A stretch of DNA of 64,000 bases from NCBI GenBank assembly GCA_002914845.1, contig JXTC01000273.1, forward strand, positions 1 through 64,000, in the 5' to 3' direction. Position 1 is the first letter of the stretch. Every line of letters starts with the position of its first letter. Shown here piece by piece: positions 1 through 12,444 of this stretch. Below the pieces are notes generated by a model. The model saw only the letters and a program-made list of their open reading frames with translations, made no database searches and was not told the origin of the DNA. The translations under genes and the position numbers were made by a program. The DNA is from Trema orientale (lineage: Eukaryota > Streptophyta > Magnoliopsida > Rosales > Cannabaceae).

Positions 1-329
1 ATTCAATAACTCATTTTGGAACTGTAATAACTCTTAAGGCCCATACTTTGGGATATAGCCTGTATTATCTATTATGCCTACTTGTGATGACAATGGTGAT
101 GCATGTCTATGTTTTATTACTATCATTAACAGTCTATGTCTAGTGGTGATCACAAACTGTGGGAATTTACAATTTAAACTATTTTTATAATCTTTATAGA
201 AGCTGTCGTTTTTCAACTAGATGTCGTTTTTCTAAAAAATTACAGTTTCTAAAATTTTTCAAAAATAAATTATGAATTTCTATTGTGAAATTCCCCTTCT
301 GCCACTGGCCCGGGGTTTGGGTCGTGACA
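1..329 (+). repeat. Truncated LTR-like repeat (right part)
   Basis: This stretch is homologous to about 7497-7768: both contain an ATCACAAA-TGTGGGAATTT block, then GTGAAATTCCC, then a TGGCCCG block, and end in GTCGTGACA or GTCGTAACA. On the opposite strand the end reads TGTCACGACCC, a common start for plant LTRs. It is cut by the window edge. I treat it as the remnant of an old LTR-type repeat; no coding part is visible. Confidence 0.45.
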
Positions 330-2026
330 CTTTTACTCAACATCAGGGTCAAGATTTTTTTACACAATAAACATAAACATGCAAAGGCATGGAAAGGGAA
401 AAGATCATATCTGCAAAATTACAAACTATATATCTCTTAAAACCAAAAGTATATTGAAGCCAAGGTGTGAGAGATAATGTCCTTAGATGAAAATGTAGAA
501 ATATCCTTCATAAGGAGGTCAAAGAAAAGAAATGAGCAGAGAACAAAACACAAGAAGGAGAACAAAATCTTCACTGCTTAACTTCAAAAATCCCATCAAA
601 CCCCAAAAGCAGGGAAATAGGAATTAGTTAGCCCGTCAAATTGTGTTTCAAAATAAATTTTGTGATTAGTATTTAGGGATTTTTTTTTCTTTGAATTCGT
701 ATTTAATGAGTTAATATGTCTGAATTTGAATACTTAATTTTATTTTATTTTTTAAAATAAATTTAACCCTATATATGCATGTATATTGCGGCATTTTCTA
801 AATGCCATTACAAACATCTTTAGTGGCATTTAGAAAATGCCACCAAAACTTATTTTTTGTGGAATTTACATTCAGTGCCATTTAATAATTGCATTCTTGT
901 AAGACTTTGTGGCATTTTGTCGCAAATGCCATTAAAGGTCGACTGAGACATTTTTACGTAAAATGTGATTAAATAAAATCTCATTAAACCATATTATTCT
1001 TATAATGATAGTTCGGTGATAAGTGGTAGTCTTAATATCTATTATTCTATTTACATTTGCCCAGTTCTCATTGTTCAAGCATTAGGCCTAATTTAATTGG
1101 GTTTTACAATCTAAAAGTTATAAATTGATATAATCAAAAACTCAACATTTTTTTTGGCTAAATTAAAATACCCGTTTTCTTGAGTAATTGAGTGATTGTA
1201 AAAGCATTTTGGGGTCTTGATATTAGTTTGCCTATTGAATTGAGTTTTTTTAGCTGGAAGATTTAAAGAAGTCCATGCAGATTCTAAATATAGTCATTTT
1301 CTCCAACGTGTTTCATAAATCTCACAACAAAAATAAGCTTTAGTATGTGGATGTCCGAAGTCCAAGCTTTTGTATTCAAGCATTTGATCCAAAACGTTTT
1401 TCACAACGTTAAATTTATGAATGTTATCCACAACATTAAATTTATGAATGTTTTCTACAACGTTTATTCAACTAATTTTGTAAACGTCCACAATAACGTT
1501 TTCCGGCCCACTGACACTGGGCATATCTTTATTTTTTATTTTCTACAAAATCTTTTGTGATAATTTTCTTATAGCAATAATAATTAATAAGAGCTAAACT
1601 CTACTTTAAACTAAAAGAACTAGACGACCTTATGACGCAAAAACATCTGAGATTAGGAGATAACTCAGAGAGCTGCTCCCTGCTCCGAGCATAATTTTTT
1701 TTTTTACTTTTATTTATTTATTTCTTTGTTGGCAAACAAACAAAAATGATAGATGTTGGTTTAAGCACACGTGATATGGAATGTGAGAGCAAAAAAGTAA
1801 AAGGTTTCAAGTGAAAATACCAAGTGCCGTGCCCAATTTGTCTAAGGAATGAGGACATAACTTATGAAATTAATGAAATATATATATATATATAGTTTAA
1901 GTGATTGCATGGCAAGTATTTATTTATAAAAAAAGTCACCTTTCTCTGCTTTGCCATAGGTTAACCTGCAAATTCTGAAAACTCAACGTGGTCTTCTCAT
2001 TCTTATTCTGCATGCATACGTCAAAG
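330..2026. other. Upstream region of ALS copy 1, no gene seen
   Basis: AT-rich DNA with short repeats and a CACTA-like block at 785-955 (listed separately). The last 300 bases hold the copy-1 promoter: a block at 1732-1790 with AACAAACAAAAATGATAGA and an ACACGTGA word recurs upstream of the other two ALS copies. An AT dinucleotide run lies at 1880-1895, and TATTTATAAAAAA at about 1918-1931 is a plausible TATA region. The short open frame at 1345-1560 is made of repeated CAACGTT words and is not credible as a gene. Confidence 0.5.
785..955. mobile_element. CACTA-like subterminal repeat fragment
   Basis: A perfect 17-bp inverted repeat occurs at 790-806 and 825-841 (GGCATTTTCTAAATGCC and its complement). 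It is followed by GTGGCATTTTGTCGCAAATG and ATTAAAGGTCG at about 908-940. Repeated GGCATTT/AAATGCC words followed by TTAAAGGTCG are typical of subterminal regions of plant CACTA (En/Spm) elements. I do not see a CACTA terminus or a 3-bp target duplication, so this is a fragment and the family is inferred. Confidence 0.45.
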
Positions 2027-3879
2027 ATGGCAGCGTCCACCTCCTCTCATTTCATCTCTTCTCCAAAACCCATTCTCAGATTCCCACTCCCCTTCTTACT
2101 ATCTCCCACAAAACACTCCTCTCTCCTCCACGTCACCACCTGCTCCCTCCCTCGCAGGACCCCACCTTTCCCAGCCGCCACATCCACAGCCATCCCCACC
2201 ATTGCACCCGACTCAGAAACCTCCAACTTCGTCTCGCGGTTCGGCCCCTACGAGGCCCGGAAGGGCGCCGACGTCCTCGTCGAGGCCCTCGAGCGCCAGG
2301 GCGTCACCGACGTCTTCGCCTACCCCGGCGGCGCGACTTTGGAGATCCACCAGGCGCTCACGCGCTCCAACATTATTCGCAACGTCCTCCCGCGCCACGA
2401 GCAAGGGGGGGTTTTCGCGGCGGAGGGCTACGCCCGCTCCTCCTCCTCTGGCCTCCNGCCTCTCGTCGCCATCACGGGACAAGTCCCTCGGAGGATGATT
2501 GGTACCGATGCGTTTCAGGAAACCCCGGTTGTGGAAGTGACTAGATGTATAACCAAGCATAACTACCTCGTTCTTGATGTGGAAGACATTCCTAGGGTGG
2601 TTAATGAAGCATTCTTCTTAGCAACATCGGGCCGACCTGGCCCGGTTTTGATCGACATACCGAAAGATGTACAGCAAGAGCTTGTGGTTCCCGATTGGGA
2701 CCAACCCATTAAGTTACATGGGTACTTAGCTAGGTTGCCTAAGCTCCCTAATGAGGCTCATTTGGAGCAGATTTTGAGGTTGATTTCTGAGTCAAAGAAG
2801 CCAGTTTTGTATGTTGGAAGTGGGTGTTTGGATTCTAGCAAGGAGTTGAGGCGGTTTGTAGATCTTACTAAGATCCCTGTTGCTAGTACTTTGATGGGTC
2901 TTGGAGCTTATCCTCTTTCTAATGATTTGTCTCTACAAATGCTTGGAATGCATGGGAGTGTGTATGCTAATTATGCTGTCGATAAGTGTGATCTGCTACT
3001 TGCTTTTGGGGTTAGGTTTGATGATCGTGTGACAGGGAAGCTTGAGGCGTTCGCTAGCCGAGCTAAGATTGTTCACATCGATATTGATTCGGCTGAGATT
3101 GGTAAGAAAAAGCAACCCCATATCTCTATTTGTGGGGATGTTAAACCTGCCTTGGAGGGAATGAATCAGATGCTGGAGAAGAAAGCATCAAAACTAAAAC
3201 TCGACTTCACTGCTTGGAGACAAGAGTTGGATGAGCAAAAAGAGAAGTACCCATTGAGTTTCAAGACTTTTGAGGAAGCTATTCCTCCTCAGTATGCCAT
3301 TCAGGTTCTTGATGAGTTGACTGGTGGGAACGCAATCATAAGCNNNAGTTTTACAAGTATAACAGGCCTCGTCAATGGCTGACATCAGGAGGATTTGGGG
3401 CTATGGGCTTTGGCTTGCCTGCGGCTATGGGAGCTGCGGTTGCGAACCCGGATTCTATCATTGTCGACATCGATGGCGACGGGAGTTTCATCGTGAATGT
3501 TCAGGAGTTGGCAACCATCCGGGTGGAGAATCTCCCTGTGAAGATACTCCTCTTGAATAACCAGCATCTAGGCATGGCTGTTCAGTGGGAGGATCGGTTC
3601 TACAAGGCTAACAGAGCTCACACGTACCTTGGAGACCCATCAAGAGAATCTGAGATATTCCCCAACATGTTGAAGTTTGCTGATGCTTGTGGCATACCGG
3701 CCGCACGTGTGACAAAGAAGGAAGAGGTTAGAGGAGCCATTCAGAAGATGTTGGACACTCCTGGCCCTTACTTACTAGATGTGATAATCCCCCATCAAGA
3801 ACACGTCCTGCCTATGATCCCAGCTGGTGGGACTTTCAAAGATGTCATCACCGAGGGAGATGGGAGAATAAAGTACTAG
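2027..3879 (+). CDS. ALS: Acetolactate synthase (AHAS) copy 1, interrupted by assembly gaps
   Basis: Catalytic subunit of acetolactate synthase, the ThDP-, FAD- and Mg-dependent first common enzyme of valine, leucine and isoleucine synthesis in plastids. The chosen ATG (2027, AAAGATGG) gives MAAST and then a Ser/Pro-rich transit peptide, aligning with copy 2; in-frame ATGs at 1988 and 2012 are less likely. RHEQGG (ThDP glutamate), [22 protein letters not shown] and [15 protein letters not shown] are present. Two breaks coincide with Ns. At N 2457 about 79 bp present in copy 2 (16548-16626) is missing, frame kept. At NNN 3344-3346 about 34 bp is replaced by 3, shifting frame. Both look like unsequenced bases, not mutations. 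The C-terminus has IPAGG where copy 2 and Arabidopsis have IPSGG (Ser653). No introns, as usual for plant ALS. Confidence 0.9.
2457..2457. other. Assembly gap inside ALS copy 1
   Basis: A single N stands where copy 2 has 79 further bases, covering the conserved [15 protein letters not shown] segment. The net loss is a multiple of three. Loss of this universally conserved segment exactly at an N points to a collapsed gap in GC-rich sequence. Confidence 0.8.
3344..3346. other. Assembly gap inside ALS copy 1
   Basis: Three Ns follow the codons for GGNAIIS and precede the codons for FYKYNRP, read in another frame. Copy 2 has 34 bases here, encoding [12 protein letters not shown]. The apparent frameshift is therefore explained by the gap. 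Confidence 0.8.
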
Positions 3880-5600
3880 ATATCCAAGGATATTGGCATA
3901 TATATATATATATATACACATATATTACCCCTGCTTGCTTCCGTCTGTATTTTTCTTTTTTCGTACTATTGGGCTTAGATCATGTGTAATGTAATATTAT
4001 TCCATTGTGCTTACGTGTTATGATTTGGCGGATATATACATATAACTAGGGTAGGCCGTTTTAAGCAACTAAAATTTATCACGCACGAAAATTAGAAAGA
4101 GAAAAATAATAAATAATATGTATTTTTTTTTTTTTTAACTACTCAAATTATGGTAACCGTTAAGTAATAATTCAACGACTCAAAAAAACACTTATAGAAT
4201 AAGTTAAAAAAATACTTACTAAATTATGGCTCATATATATATATGATCATTTTCAGTGCATTTTACTGTAAGAAGGGTGTACTAATGCTAAATTTAGAAG
4301 TGCGAGTCTATTGTCACTCTCTTTTTTCTACCCTTTCTATTCTTTTTTCTAAAACTACACTTCTAAATAATATTTAAAAGGTAATTACTACTTTCTACAT
4401 TCTTATGCTTTCCAAAAGTGTTAACTGTAAAAACAAAAATAAAAAATAAAAAAAACTCCCAAAGTTTGGTATTTCCACAATTTAAACTCTGAATTTTAAT
4501 TTCTGTGAAACAAATACCTCTATATTTTGAAATTTCAAACATTTGTTCCATTCGTTCTTATTTTGTCCACTTTATATTAGTCCAAACGATATTTTTTTTG
4601 TAAATATTTTAACTTTTTGAAAACAATAATAACATAATATGGTTCACAAATTTGTAATTTTTTAAGGAATAAATTTGTTAAAATATGGAGAGAGGATACA
4701 AATTTTTTGAATTTCAAAATATGGAGATATTTTGTTGCAAAAACCAAAACTCATGGTTTAAACTGCAGAAAGGCAAAACATGAGAGTATTTTTTTATTAA
4801 TTAACTCTTTCCAAAATTATCCCCTAGTCTAATTTTCTTCCTTCTCTTCCCACTCCCACTCTCTCACATTCTTTCTTTCTCTTCCCATCCACCACTCACA
4901 CGATCTTCTCTTTCTCTATTCATAGTCATCCCTAGGCTCCACTCAAATCAAAGACCAAACATTCTGATTATCACGCCATAGATACTAAACTTGGCCATAA
5001 ATATTCATAATCAAACCAAAAAATCTCTATTTCACACTTTACTATTTGTATTACTATTAATTATTTTCTTTCGATTTTCTTTTATCTTCATTCTAATTTT
5101 AAATATGATCAGTAAAATATCGTTTTTTAAAAAAAAACAAAAGATAAATATGAATGTATAGAAACATTTTTATTGATGCTTTATATTTTTTATTAAGATT
5201 TGGATTTCTTCCTCCAACCCGATTCGAGTCGCTTTGTTAGTTGCAGACGTGTAGCCATTATATGAGAGTATATGCAAATTTTAAAAAAAATAAATAAACT
5301 CACTTGAAGAAGAAAAACAGAGTAAAAATATACCATTTCTTACTATTTTGTAAAGAGTTAATACAGTTTTATAGGCCAAAAAACTTATGCCAAATCTTAA
5401 TTTAATCTAAAATTGAATTAATATAGTGAAAGAGAAAATTTAATTTTTATGAACCCAATCTTTTAAACCCACTGTCTGTAAAATCTGAGAATTTAAAATG
5501 GCAAATTGGATATTTTAAAGCAATGACATACTTGTAATTTCGAATTTTCAGAATAAAATAAGCAAAATATCTAGAATTTTATATCCAGGTGCTATAATTA
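3880..5600. other. ALS copy 1 3' UTR and repeat-rich intergenic DNA
   Basis: The first 200 bases after the stop share TAGATATCCAAGGA with copy 2 and then diverge, with a (TA)n run at 3898-3915. Beyond about 4100 the DNA is AT-rich with a MITE-like inverted repeat (4448-4796). I see no gene. Confidence 0.6.
4448..4796. mobile_element. MITE-like inverted repeat
   Basis: The left arm starts with ACTCCCAAAGTTTGGTATTT and contains TTTAAACTCTG. The right arm is its imperfect complement (GTTTAAACTGCAGAAAGG, then CATGAGAGTATTTTTTT). Arms of about 150 bp flank a short centre. Long, decayed inverted arms with no coding capacity fit a Mutator-like MITE. The ends are approximate and I found no clean target duplication. 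Confidence 0.45.
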
Positions 5601-7768
5601 CCCCTTTTTGTATAAAAAGGCCTCAGTTTCCCTTTCTTTTCACAAGAAAGGGCTCGAGTAAGAGAAAAAACGCCCAGTTTTGCCAAGCTCCGCTACTGCT
5701 GGACCCACACGAGACGATCAAAACCCAACCAACCACACCAGAAACGGAGCTCTGGTTGCCGAGATCAGCTCCTCCGAAGATCACGCCTCCGACGGTATTT
5801 TCCGACGAAAGCTCCGCCGTCTGACGCCATCTTGCTTCACCGCCAGCACGTGGAGACTACTCTCGCCGTCGCCGACCTCCTCCAAGTTGTTGCACAGCTT
5901 AATTCGCCTCCGGTAAGATTTTTACTATTTTTACCGTATTTACCAAGTTTGTAAAAAGTGATATTTTCATAATTATTTTAGTTAGGTAATTATTTTACCC
6001 GAGGTAAATATATGAGGTGAAAGATGGTTGAAAATCATGAATAATTACACTAGGTAGAAGTAAAAACGGTATCCAAAAGTGCGGTAAATCTTAATTAGAA
6101 AAAGACGATATCTTTCTAAATATTTAAAAAAAGTGGTATTTATGTAATTTTTGGATTCTTGATCTTAATTAATGCTCGGGACCTCGGAACTGAATTCTGA
6201 CTTCGAATTTGGACTCAGTGAGATCGAGAGACAAATTTTGATATAAAATACCACTATGTTTCGAAGTGAAACGAAAATTAGAATTTCGTGGCTCGTAAAA
6301 TTATACCGTTTTGCGTGCTACAGACCGGTCTCACATCGGGACCTACTTTTGACAAAGTATATATCTAACCTAGTATTTTTGGATGCTCTGAATTCAGTGT
6401 TGGCCTCCATTTTTTCATTTAAAGCTTCGGTGGAAAAGTTACTTTTTTAAGTGGACTTATTGGGATCCGAAAATTGCTATTTGAACACCCGAGTGACCAA
6501 CGGAGAATTCTACGAGCATTATTAACCTAGTATTACTACCATATCGAGGTAGGGGTTCAATTACTTGATTTTATATCTGTTTTGATTGCATAAAACTTAT
6601 TTATGAAAAATTATGATTTTACGATGGATTGGCAAATTGTTGAAAATTATTGAATTATATTGAGAATAGACTGTGTGGATTATTATACATATTTTTATAT
6701 TGTGATTATGGGATAAAATAGTAGTGTATTGTCCATGTATAGTAAACCCCAGAATAATGCCGAGTTGGATTTTTAAAGCATGATTTGAATATTAGATGCA
6801 TAGTTGTTGTGAATGGTTACATGTTGTACATACCATAGGATCATATACTTGAGTTCCATTATAGCATCATAGTATTTTAGATCACTGGCGAATTACTGCA
6901 GCGCTAGGTGAGAAACCTAGACCCATGCACAGGTTTTTACTAATATACCTATGGGCAGTGTCAGGCCAAACAATATATTTTGAATTTTAATTATGCTGAA
7001 AATTAAGTGAATATTTTAGTCTGCTGCCTTTTTTTTTCTTTCTTTTTTAAATGTCCAAAGTAGCGGGACAAACAAATGCTGATATTGATACAAAAATTTT
7101 CTATTCTCGAGTTTATGTGAATGAATACCCACATGCCTTTGGGTACCTCTGTTACAGAGGTATTACAGAGCCGTTACGGGAGAATGAGAGCTCGCTTATT
7201 TACCTATTGATGTATGATACATACAATGATATAGGTTTGGATTTGATTTTGAATATGTGATTATTTTGGATACTAATGATTTATAAACTTGATTTATAAA
7301 TAGATTTAAAGGGACTAACTATGCAGGTTTGAAAAATTGCATCCATTCAAAAAAGTAATTGAATTCTTACTGAGCATGTGAATGCTCACTCCTTACTTTT
7401 TCCCTCTCAGGTAGTACTTGGTGTGATATTGAAAACTCGGGAGCAGAGTTGTGAGGAGCTGGTTACCATACAGGAAATCGGTAACTACGTAAAATAATTC
7501 AGTTTATTGACTTGGTTTGTATTAATAACTTAAGGGCTCGTTTCATTGACTCGGTCTGTATAATTATTGTGCTGAATTATGAGACTGTTGATAGTGATGC
7601 TTAATTTGTTTTAATAAATTTTATTAACAATCTACATCTAATGATAATCACAAAATTGTGGGAATTTTTACTTTAAAAATTATTTTTATAAAATTTTCAA
7701 AAGTAACTTTTGAATTTCTACCTGTGAAATTCCCTTTCTACCAATGGCCCGAGATTTGAGTCGTAACA
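5600..7768 (+). mobile_element. Solo LTR-like repeat (left end uncertain)
   Basis: The right end (GAGTCGTAACA, ending 7768) and the preceding 270 bp match the repeat at 1-329, so this is the same family. A TATA box (TATAAAAAGG, 5611) lies about 35 bp before a GC-richer block (5640-5915) that ends in a splice-donor-like CGGTAAG. The CA end, and TGTTACGACTC on the other strand, fit a plant LTR. No gag, pol or second copy in a matching position is visible, so this is at most a solo LTR or a non-coding LTR derivative. It is an old fossil without coding capacity. The left boundary is a guess. Confidence 0.4.
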
Positions 7769-10700
7769 GACACTGTCCATGGTACCTCTTGTATGATAAT
7801 ACAAAATAATTTAATCATGCTATAATCATTTATGCAATCTACAAGGGAATTAGCATTCAAGATGAATTGCGTTTAAAAAATGGGTAAAAAAAGTTTTTAT
7901 TTCCTAAAACATTTAAAGAACTTGTAGATAGAATTTTTTTATAAACAATTTTAGTACTAAAAAATAATTTTATTTAGGGCTATTTTTGTAATAAAAAATA
8001 TACAAAAAGTAGGGAGAAGAAAGTAGATAGGGGATGACAATAGACCTGCCCAATTTAGAGTGACATGTAGTTTAACATTTTTTTTTCCTTGTTTTACTCC
8101 TTTGCATGCATGCTATTTTGTAAGCAATATTTTCATTTACAGATTTTGTTTTTTTAACTTCGAACTCCTATTGTCTACTACCCAATTATTAATATAAAAA
8201 CTGCACTTCACCTACTAAGTGTTGATGTTTTTTCACACTATCCTTTCACTTGTGATTTTTCTATTTTTCTTCATTTTCTGAAATATGTGAGTAGCAAAAT
8301 AATGAATAAATGCTCTAATTTATAGAAATTTAACGAAAATAAAGTTGTAATTACTAAAATTTAAGAGCTTGCTTGGATTCACTTTCTTTTTCTGTTGTTT
8401 GTTTTTTTAAACAAAAAAATCGAAAATATTTTTNAAAAGAACATACAAGTATTTGCACACAAGTGCATACATACATATATGTATATACGTACAGAAATTT
8501 ATGTCTATATGACTTTCTCTCTTATTATTTGTACTTTATTGTTTTTGGAAACAAGTAGTGAAATAAAGTCTATCAATCATCTTTCTTGTTTATAAAAATT
8601 GAAAATCGAAACAAAACTTCTATTTTTATTTTTTAATTTATTTAAACAAAAAACTGAGAGTGTATCCAAAGTCCTAAAATTTTCATACTTATTTGCTTGG
8701 GCGCACTTAGCAACGTGCTGCAAAACAGTGTATTAACCTGTTGTATTTGCGAACAGAAATGTGAGAACTATAAAATAGCCCATAGGCACTACGATGACTG
8801 TTAGAATGCGGAACCTGGGGGGGGAGTTCTTGGGTAGTGAACAACGAAAAAATCCAAAATTTCAAGATACATGCTCAAAGTTTATATACATACCGGTTCT
8901 AACGCATAATTACGTAAATACGCCTTTTTCTTTTTTTTTTTTTAAGATTCGTACTCATTTTATGGAGAAATGTTTACCCCAGTATTTTATTCGTGAATAT
9001 GTACTTAAAAACGAGTATGAAACTAATAATATAAAAAACCGGTTATTGATGTCACATAAAGAAAGAAATGAGTATTGAGTCTGAATTTCAAAAAGCTTTT
9101 AAGAGGATTGTTTTCTATTTTACACAGTGTTTTCTCTTTGATTTACAATAAAAGCTTTAAATTATTTCGAAATCACAAACTTAAAAATTTATGGGGAGTT
9201 CTATGGTAAAGCTCCTAAATTCATATCTGACTGACAAAAATTTAGAAAAAGTTATTAATAAAAAAATAATAATTGAACCCCACAAACCGTTAGATGAATC
9301 ATCAAACACTGGATAAATCTAATGTTAGTAGATATATTTACCACATACTTATCTAAATGTTTATCGATGATTTTCTTGGGTAATTATAAGAGCATTTTTA
9401 GGTCTAAAGAATTAGTTTAATAGTTAAAGGAAATAGGTTAAATTTGTTTTTGGTTGGATTGATTTTTTTTTACCTAAAATAGTCAGGCATTGTTGTTTGG
9501 CACAGCTATTTAGGAGAATAGAGTTTAATATGAAACCCGTCACACAATATTGTGACACTCATATAATTATCATATATAAAACATTCCAATTTAGCATCAA
9601 AAAGAAAAGACAGTGGACTCACTAAAGGTAGATATAGATGGCAAAATGATGAAGACATTGGGAAAGTGTACTAACACCATCCCATCTTTGGAGGCCGAGA
9701 TTCGATCTCGCTAGAAATCCGTAAGTTTTCTACTAAAATACTTGAGAACCGATGCTGAGCAACTAATAAGCTACTAAGATTAAATTGTAGCATTACTCCG
9801 CCAATGGTCTAAAATCTCCATTTTTGGAGTTGAATGTAATAACACGCTTTTTTAGGTCCTAATGGAATATTTTATCTTTTACAACTTGGATAATTATTAT
9901 TAGATTTATTTAGTTTATATGTTTTTTTTACTAGCGCTTAGTTATTCTTGTGTATTTATGGATAAAAATGCACATGAATTACCTAGTTTGATTTTAGGAG
10001 TGCAGAAGAACTATTATATATAGAGGAATCTCTCTCTATTTTAGTCTAATATTGTAAAAAGTTTCACTTTTAATAATAGCAGAACTATTTTTCCTCAAGA
10101 AAAAGTAATTTTAGTCTAAATTACTCTATCCATGTCAATTTCTCTAACCTCTTTGAAAAGAGTAAAAGTGAAAAAGAAAAGTGAATGGCCCATAGTCGTT
10201 CTGTGGGCTATGAGAATGGAGAAACTGGATAAGAAAGCATATAAGTCGTGTGCCTGGCTGTTAGCAACGGTGAAAGGAAAATTGACGTAGTAATTTTGAT
10301 TAAAATAATTTTTTTAGAAATATTTTAAAAAATAATTTTTTTAGTAATATTTTATAACGAAGGGCCACATAATATGCGATTATTGAATAATCTTAGAAAG
10401 TAATAATTTTATAGTCATAAATTGTGTGATTCTCATCACACAATTTGTGACACTACTAGAAATATTAATTTAAAAAAACTATTAAAAAATATTTTATGCC
10501 AAATTAATACTACCCACGTTAATTTCCCATGAAGAAATCCGAGACTTAGAGATACTTTCAAGATACATTCTAAAAGCATTGAAGGATAGTTTTCTCGGGT
10601 AATTGTAAGAGCTTTTTTCTTTCTTTCTTTTTTTTTTTTTTTTTGAATAATTGTAAGAGCTTTTAAGGGGTATGAAGACTTGGTTTAATAGTTTAAGGTG

Positions 10701-11537
10701 TTGGGTCTGTTTGATTGTTGATTTTTTTTGCTGTGAGTTTGATTGTTGATTTGAGCTTTCTTTCCAGGACAGACTAATGTTTGTCAGGGAGCATTTGTAG
10801 AAGGAGAGTAATTTATTTTTTGGCAAGAGGTGGAGGGGGTGAGAGCCATTTTGGCCCCATTAAATTGAGCTCTTCTCAGGGAGTGAAAAAAAAATTTAAA
10901 AAAAAAAAATTGAAGGGTGAATGACACAATAACCGTTCAAAAATTTAACGGTTTTTTTTTTTCAATATGTAAGAATTTTTCTATCAAATATCTATTCATC
11001 CATTCAATTATCTTACAATATCACACATTTTCCATCCCAACTATCAAATCAAATTCATCCCTCATAGGCTTATTCTCTTTCTCCTTAATCTATCCATCTT
11101 TCCTACTCCTCCCCTACCAATCCTATTGTGTTATCTACGTTAGTTCTTAATAGTTATTTTCTCCATTGTGTTAAATAAATACTAAGATAATGTTTAGCTT
11201 TTGTGAATGTGCATTGTGTAAACTAATATAAAATCTAGTAGTTCCCTCATTTATTTAGTGTCTCAAGGGTTTGGGTAGATAATGCGTAGGGGCGGGACCA
11301 TTCAAGCATTTGAAGAGCGATTACTATGTCCTAACGATCATGTCCTTATTCATTATTTCTTTAAAAATCTTTTGGGATAATTTTTCCATCAAGCACTCAT
11401 AGCAGCATAATTTATCTATGAGGAACTAAACTCAAATTCAATCTAAACAGGACTATACAACCTTATGACCGTTTGCGTGTTATACAATATGAGGAGCAAT
11501 CTAGCTCCACTTTCATATATATTAATTCTATCTCATT
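7769..11537. other. Intergenic repeat-rich DNA, no gene seen
   Basis: AT-rich sequence with one N at 8434. Two stretches, about 9200-9560 and 10490-10760, share words such as GGGTAATTGTAAGAGC, TTGGTTTAATAGTT and TTAAGGTGTTGGG, so they are copies of one dispersed repeat. The open frames here are low-complexity and match no family I know. Confidence 0.5.
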
Positions 11538-11735
11538 GTTTGATAACTAGACTCTAAAATAATTTAATATATTATTAAAATGTTATATATTTTAATAAAA
11601 TTTATATATCAAATAATAAGATAGAAAAATGTCTGATTGTTTGATAAGTAGACCTAAAATAATTTAATATATTAATAAAATGCTATATATTTTAATAGAG
11701 TTCATATATCAAATAATAAGCTAGAAAAATATCAA
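11538..11735. repeat. Tandem duplication of about 101 bp
   Basis: Two adjacent units each run from GTTTGATAA through CTAAAATAATTTAATATATT and TTATATATTTTAATA to TCAAATAATAAG-TAGAAAAAT, separated by about 101 bp. They differ at a handful of positions. No function is suggested. Confidence 0.75.
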
Positions 11736-11819
11736 ATAAGGGTGCTACTTAATAGCTCAAAGACTCGTGGCACAGTATAGCTCAAAGACTCTTGTACACA
11801 TGCTTTGAACATTTTTCAT

Positions 11820-12091
11820 TTATTTATTTAATTTTTTGGAAATAAACAAAAATGACAGAAATTGCTCAGAGCACATGTGACATGAATCTTACTAAATGAC
11901 AGAAAACAAGAGAGATGAAAGCGAAACATGTGGAACTTCCAAGTGTCATGTCCAATTTTATCCTCAGAAAAGAGCAAAGCCAGGAAAAAATGAAAATTAA
12001 TCTTCTTTTTTTAAAAAAAAAAAAATAACAAAAAAAATTAGTGCCTCCAAGTTGAAGCATTAAATGATTCAATTTTCTTTTTTAAAGAAAA

Positions 12092-12122
<31 letters not shown>

Positions 12123-12355
12123 AAGGAGAGTAAAAGTGTCAACGGATTGTAAGGCTTTAATTGTCCGTTGAATGTTGGAATAAAAAGCCGTATTCCTCTG
12201 TTTTGCCACACACATTCTTAAACTCAAACTTTCCTCATTTTCGCATGTCAAACATGGCATTGGCGGCCCCAACCACCATTGCCTCAACCACCTCCTTCCT
12301 CCCCAATCCCTTCCCTCTCCTTTCCTTCTTTCAATCTCTTCTCCAAAATTCACTC
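11820..12355 (+). pseudogene. ALS: ALS relic: promoter and transit-peptide region only
   Basis: The sequence resembles the upstream and 5' coding part of ALS copy 2 (about 15700-16160). Upstream it shares AAAAATGACAGAAATTGCTC and an AGCACATGTG word. It also shares TTGCCACACACA, CCTCATTTTCGCATGTCAAA and an ATG at 12254 in the same AACATGGC context. The first 30-odd codons (MALAAPTTIASTTSFLPNPF) parallel copy 2 ([20 protein letters not shown]). Homology fades at about 12350, right after the SLLQN/SSPKP position, and the frame runs into unrelated AT-rich DNA with a stop at 12440. The whole catalytic part is absent. This is a truncated third family member; it could at most encode a short transit-peptide-like product. 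Confidence 0.8.
12080..12122. repeat. (AAAG)n microsatellite
   Basis: About eight GAAA/AAAG units within the relic ALS promoter. A similar A- and AAAG-rich run lies at 15866-15930 at the corresponding place before ALS copy 2, so the purine tract probably belongs to the duplicated promoter. Confidence 0.7.
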
Positions 12356-12444
12356 CATTTCTTCTTGTTTTATTTCTTAATATTTTCATCAATTTTATTG
12401 GCATCTAGATGCATTTCAGCATTAAGGATTTACGTCAAATAATT

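Noticed and set aside
5680-5916. 78-codon open frame after a TATA box
   Set aside because: It lies in the LTR-like repeat, is rich in Ser/Thr/Arg without domain features, and ends at a splice-donor-like site. It is better seen as a non-coding leader.
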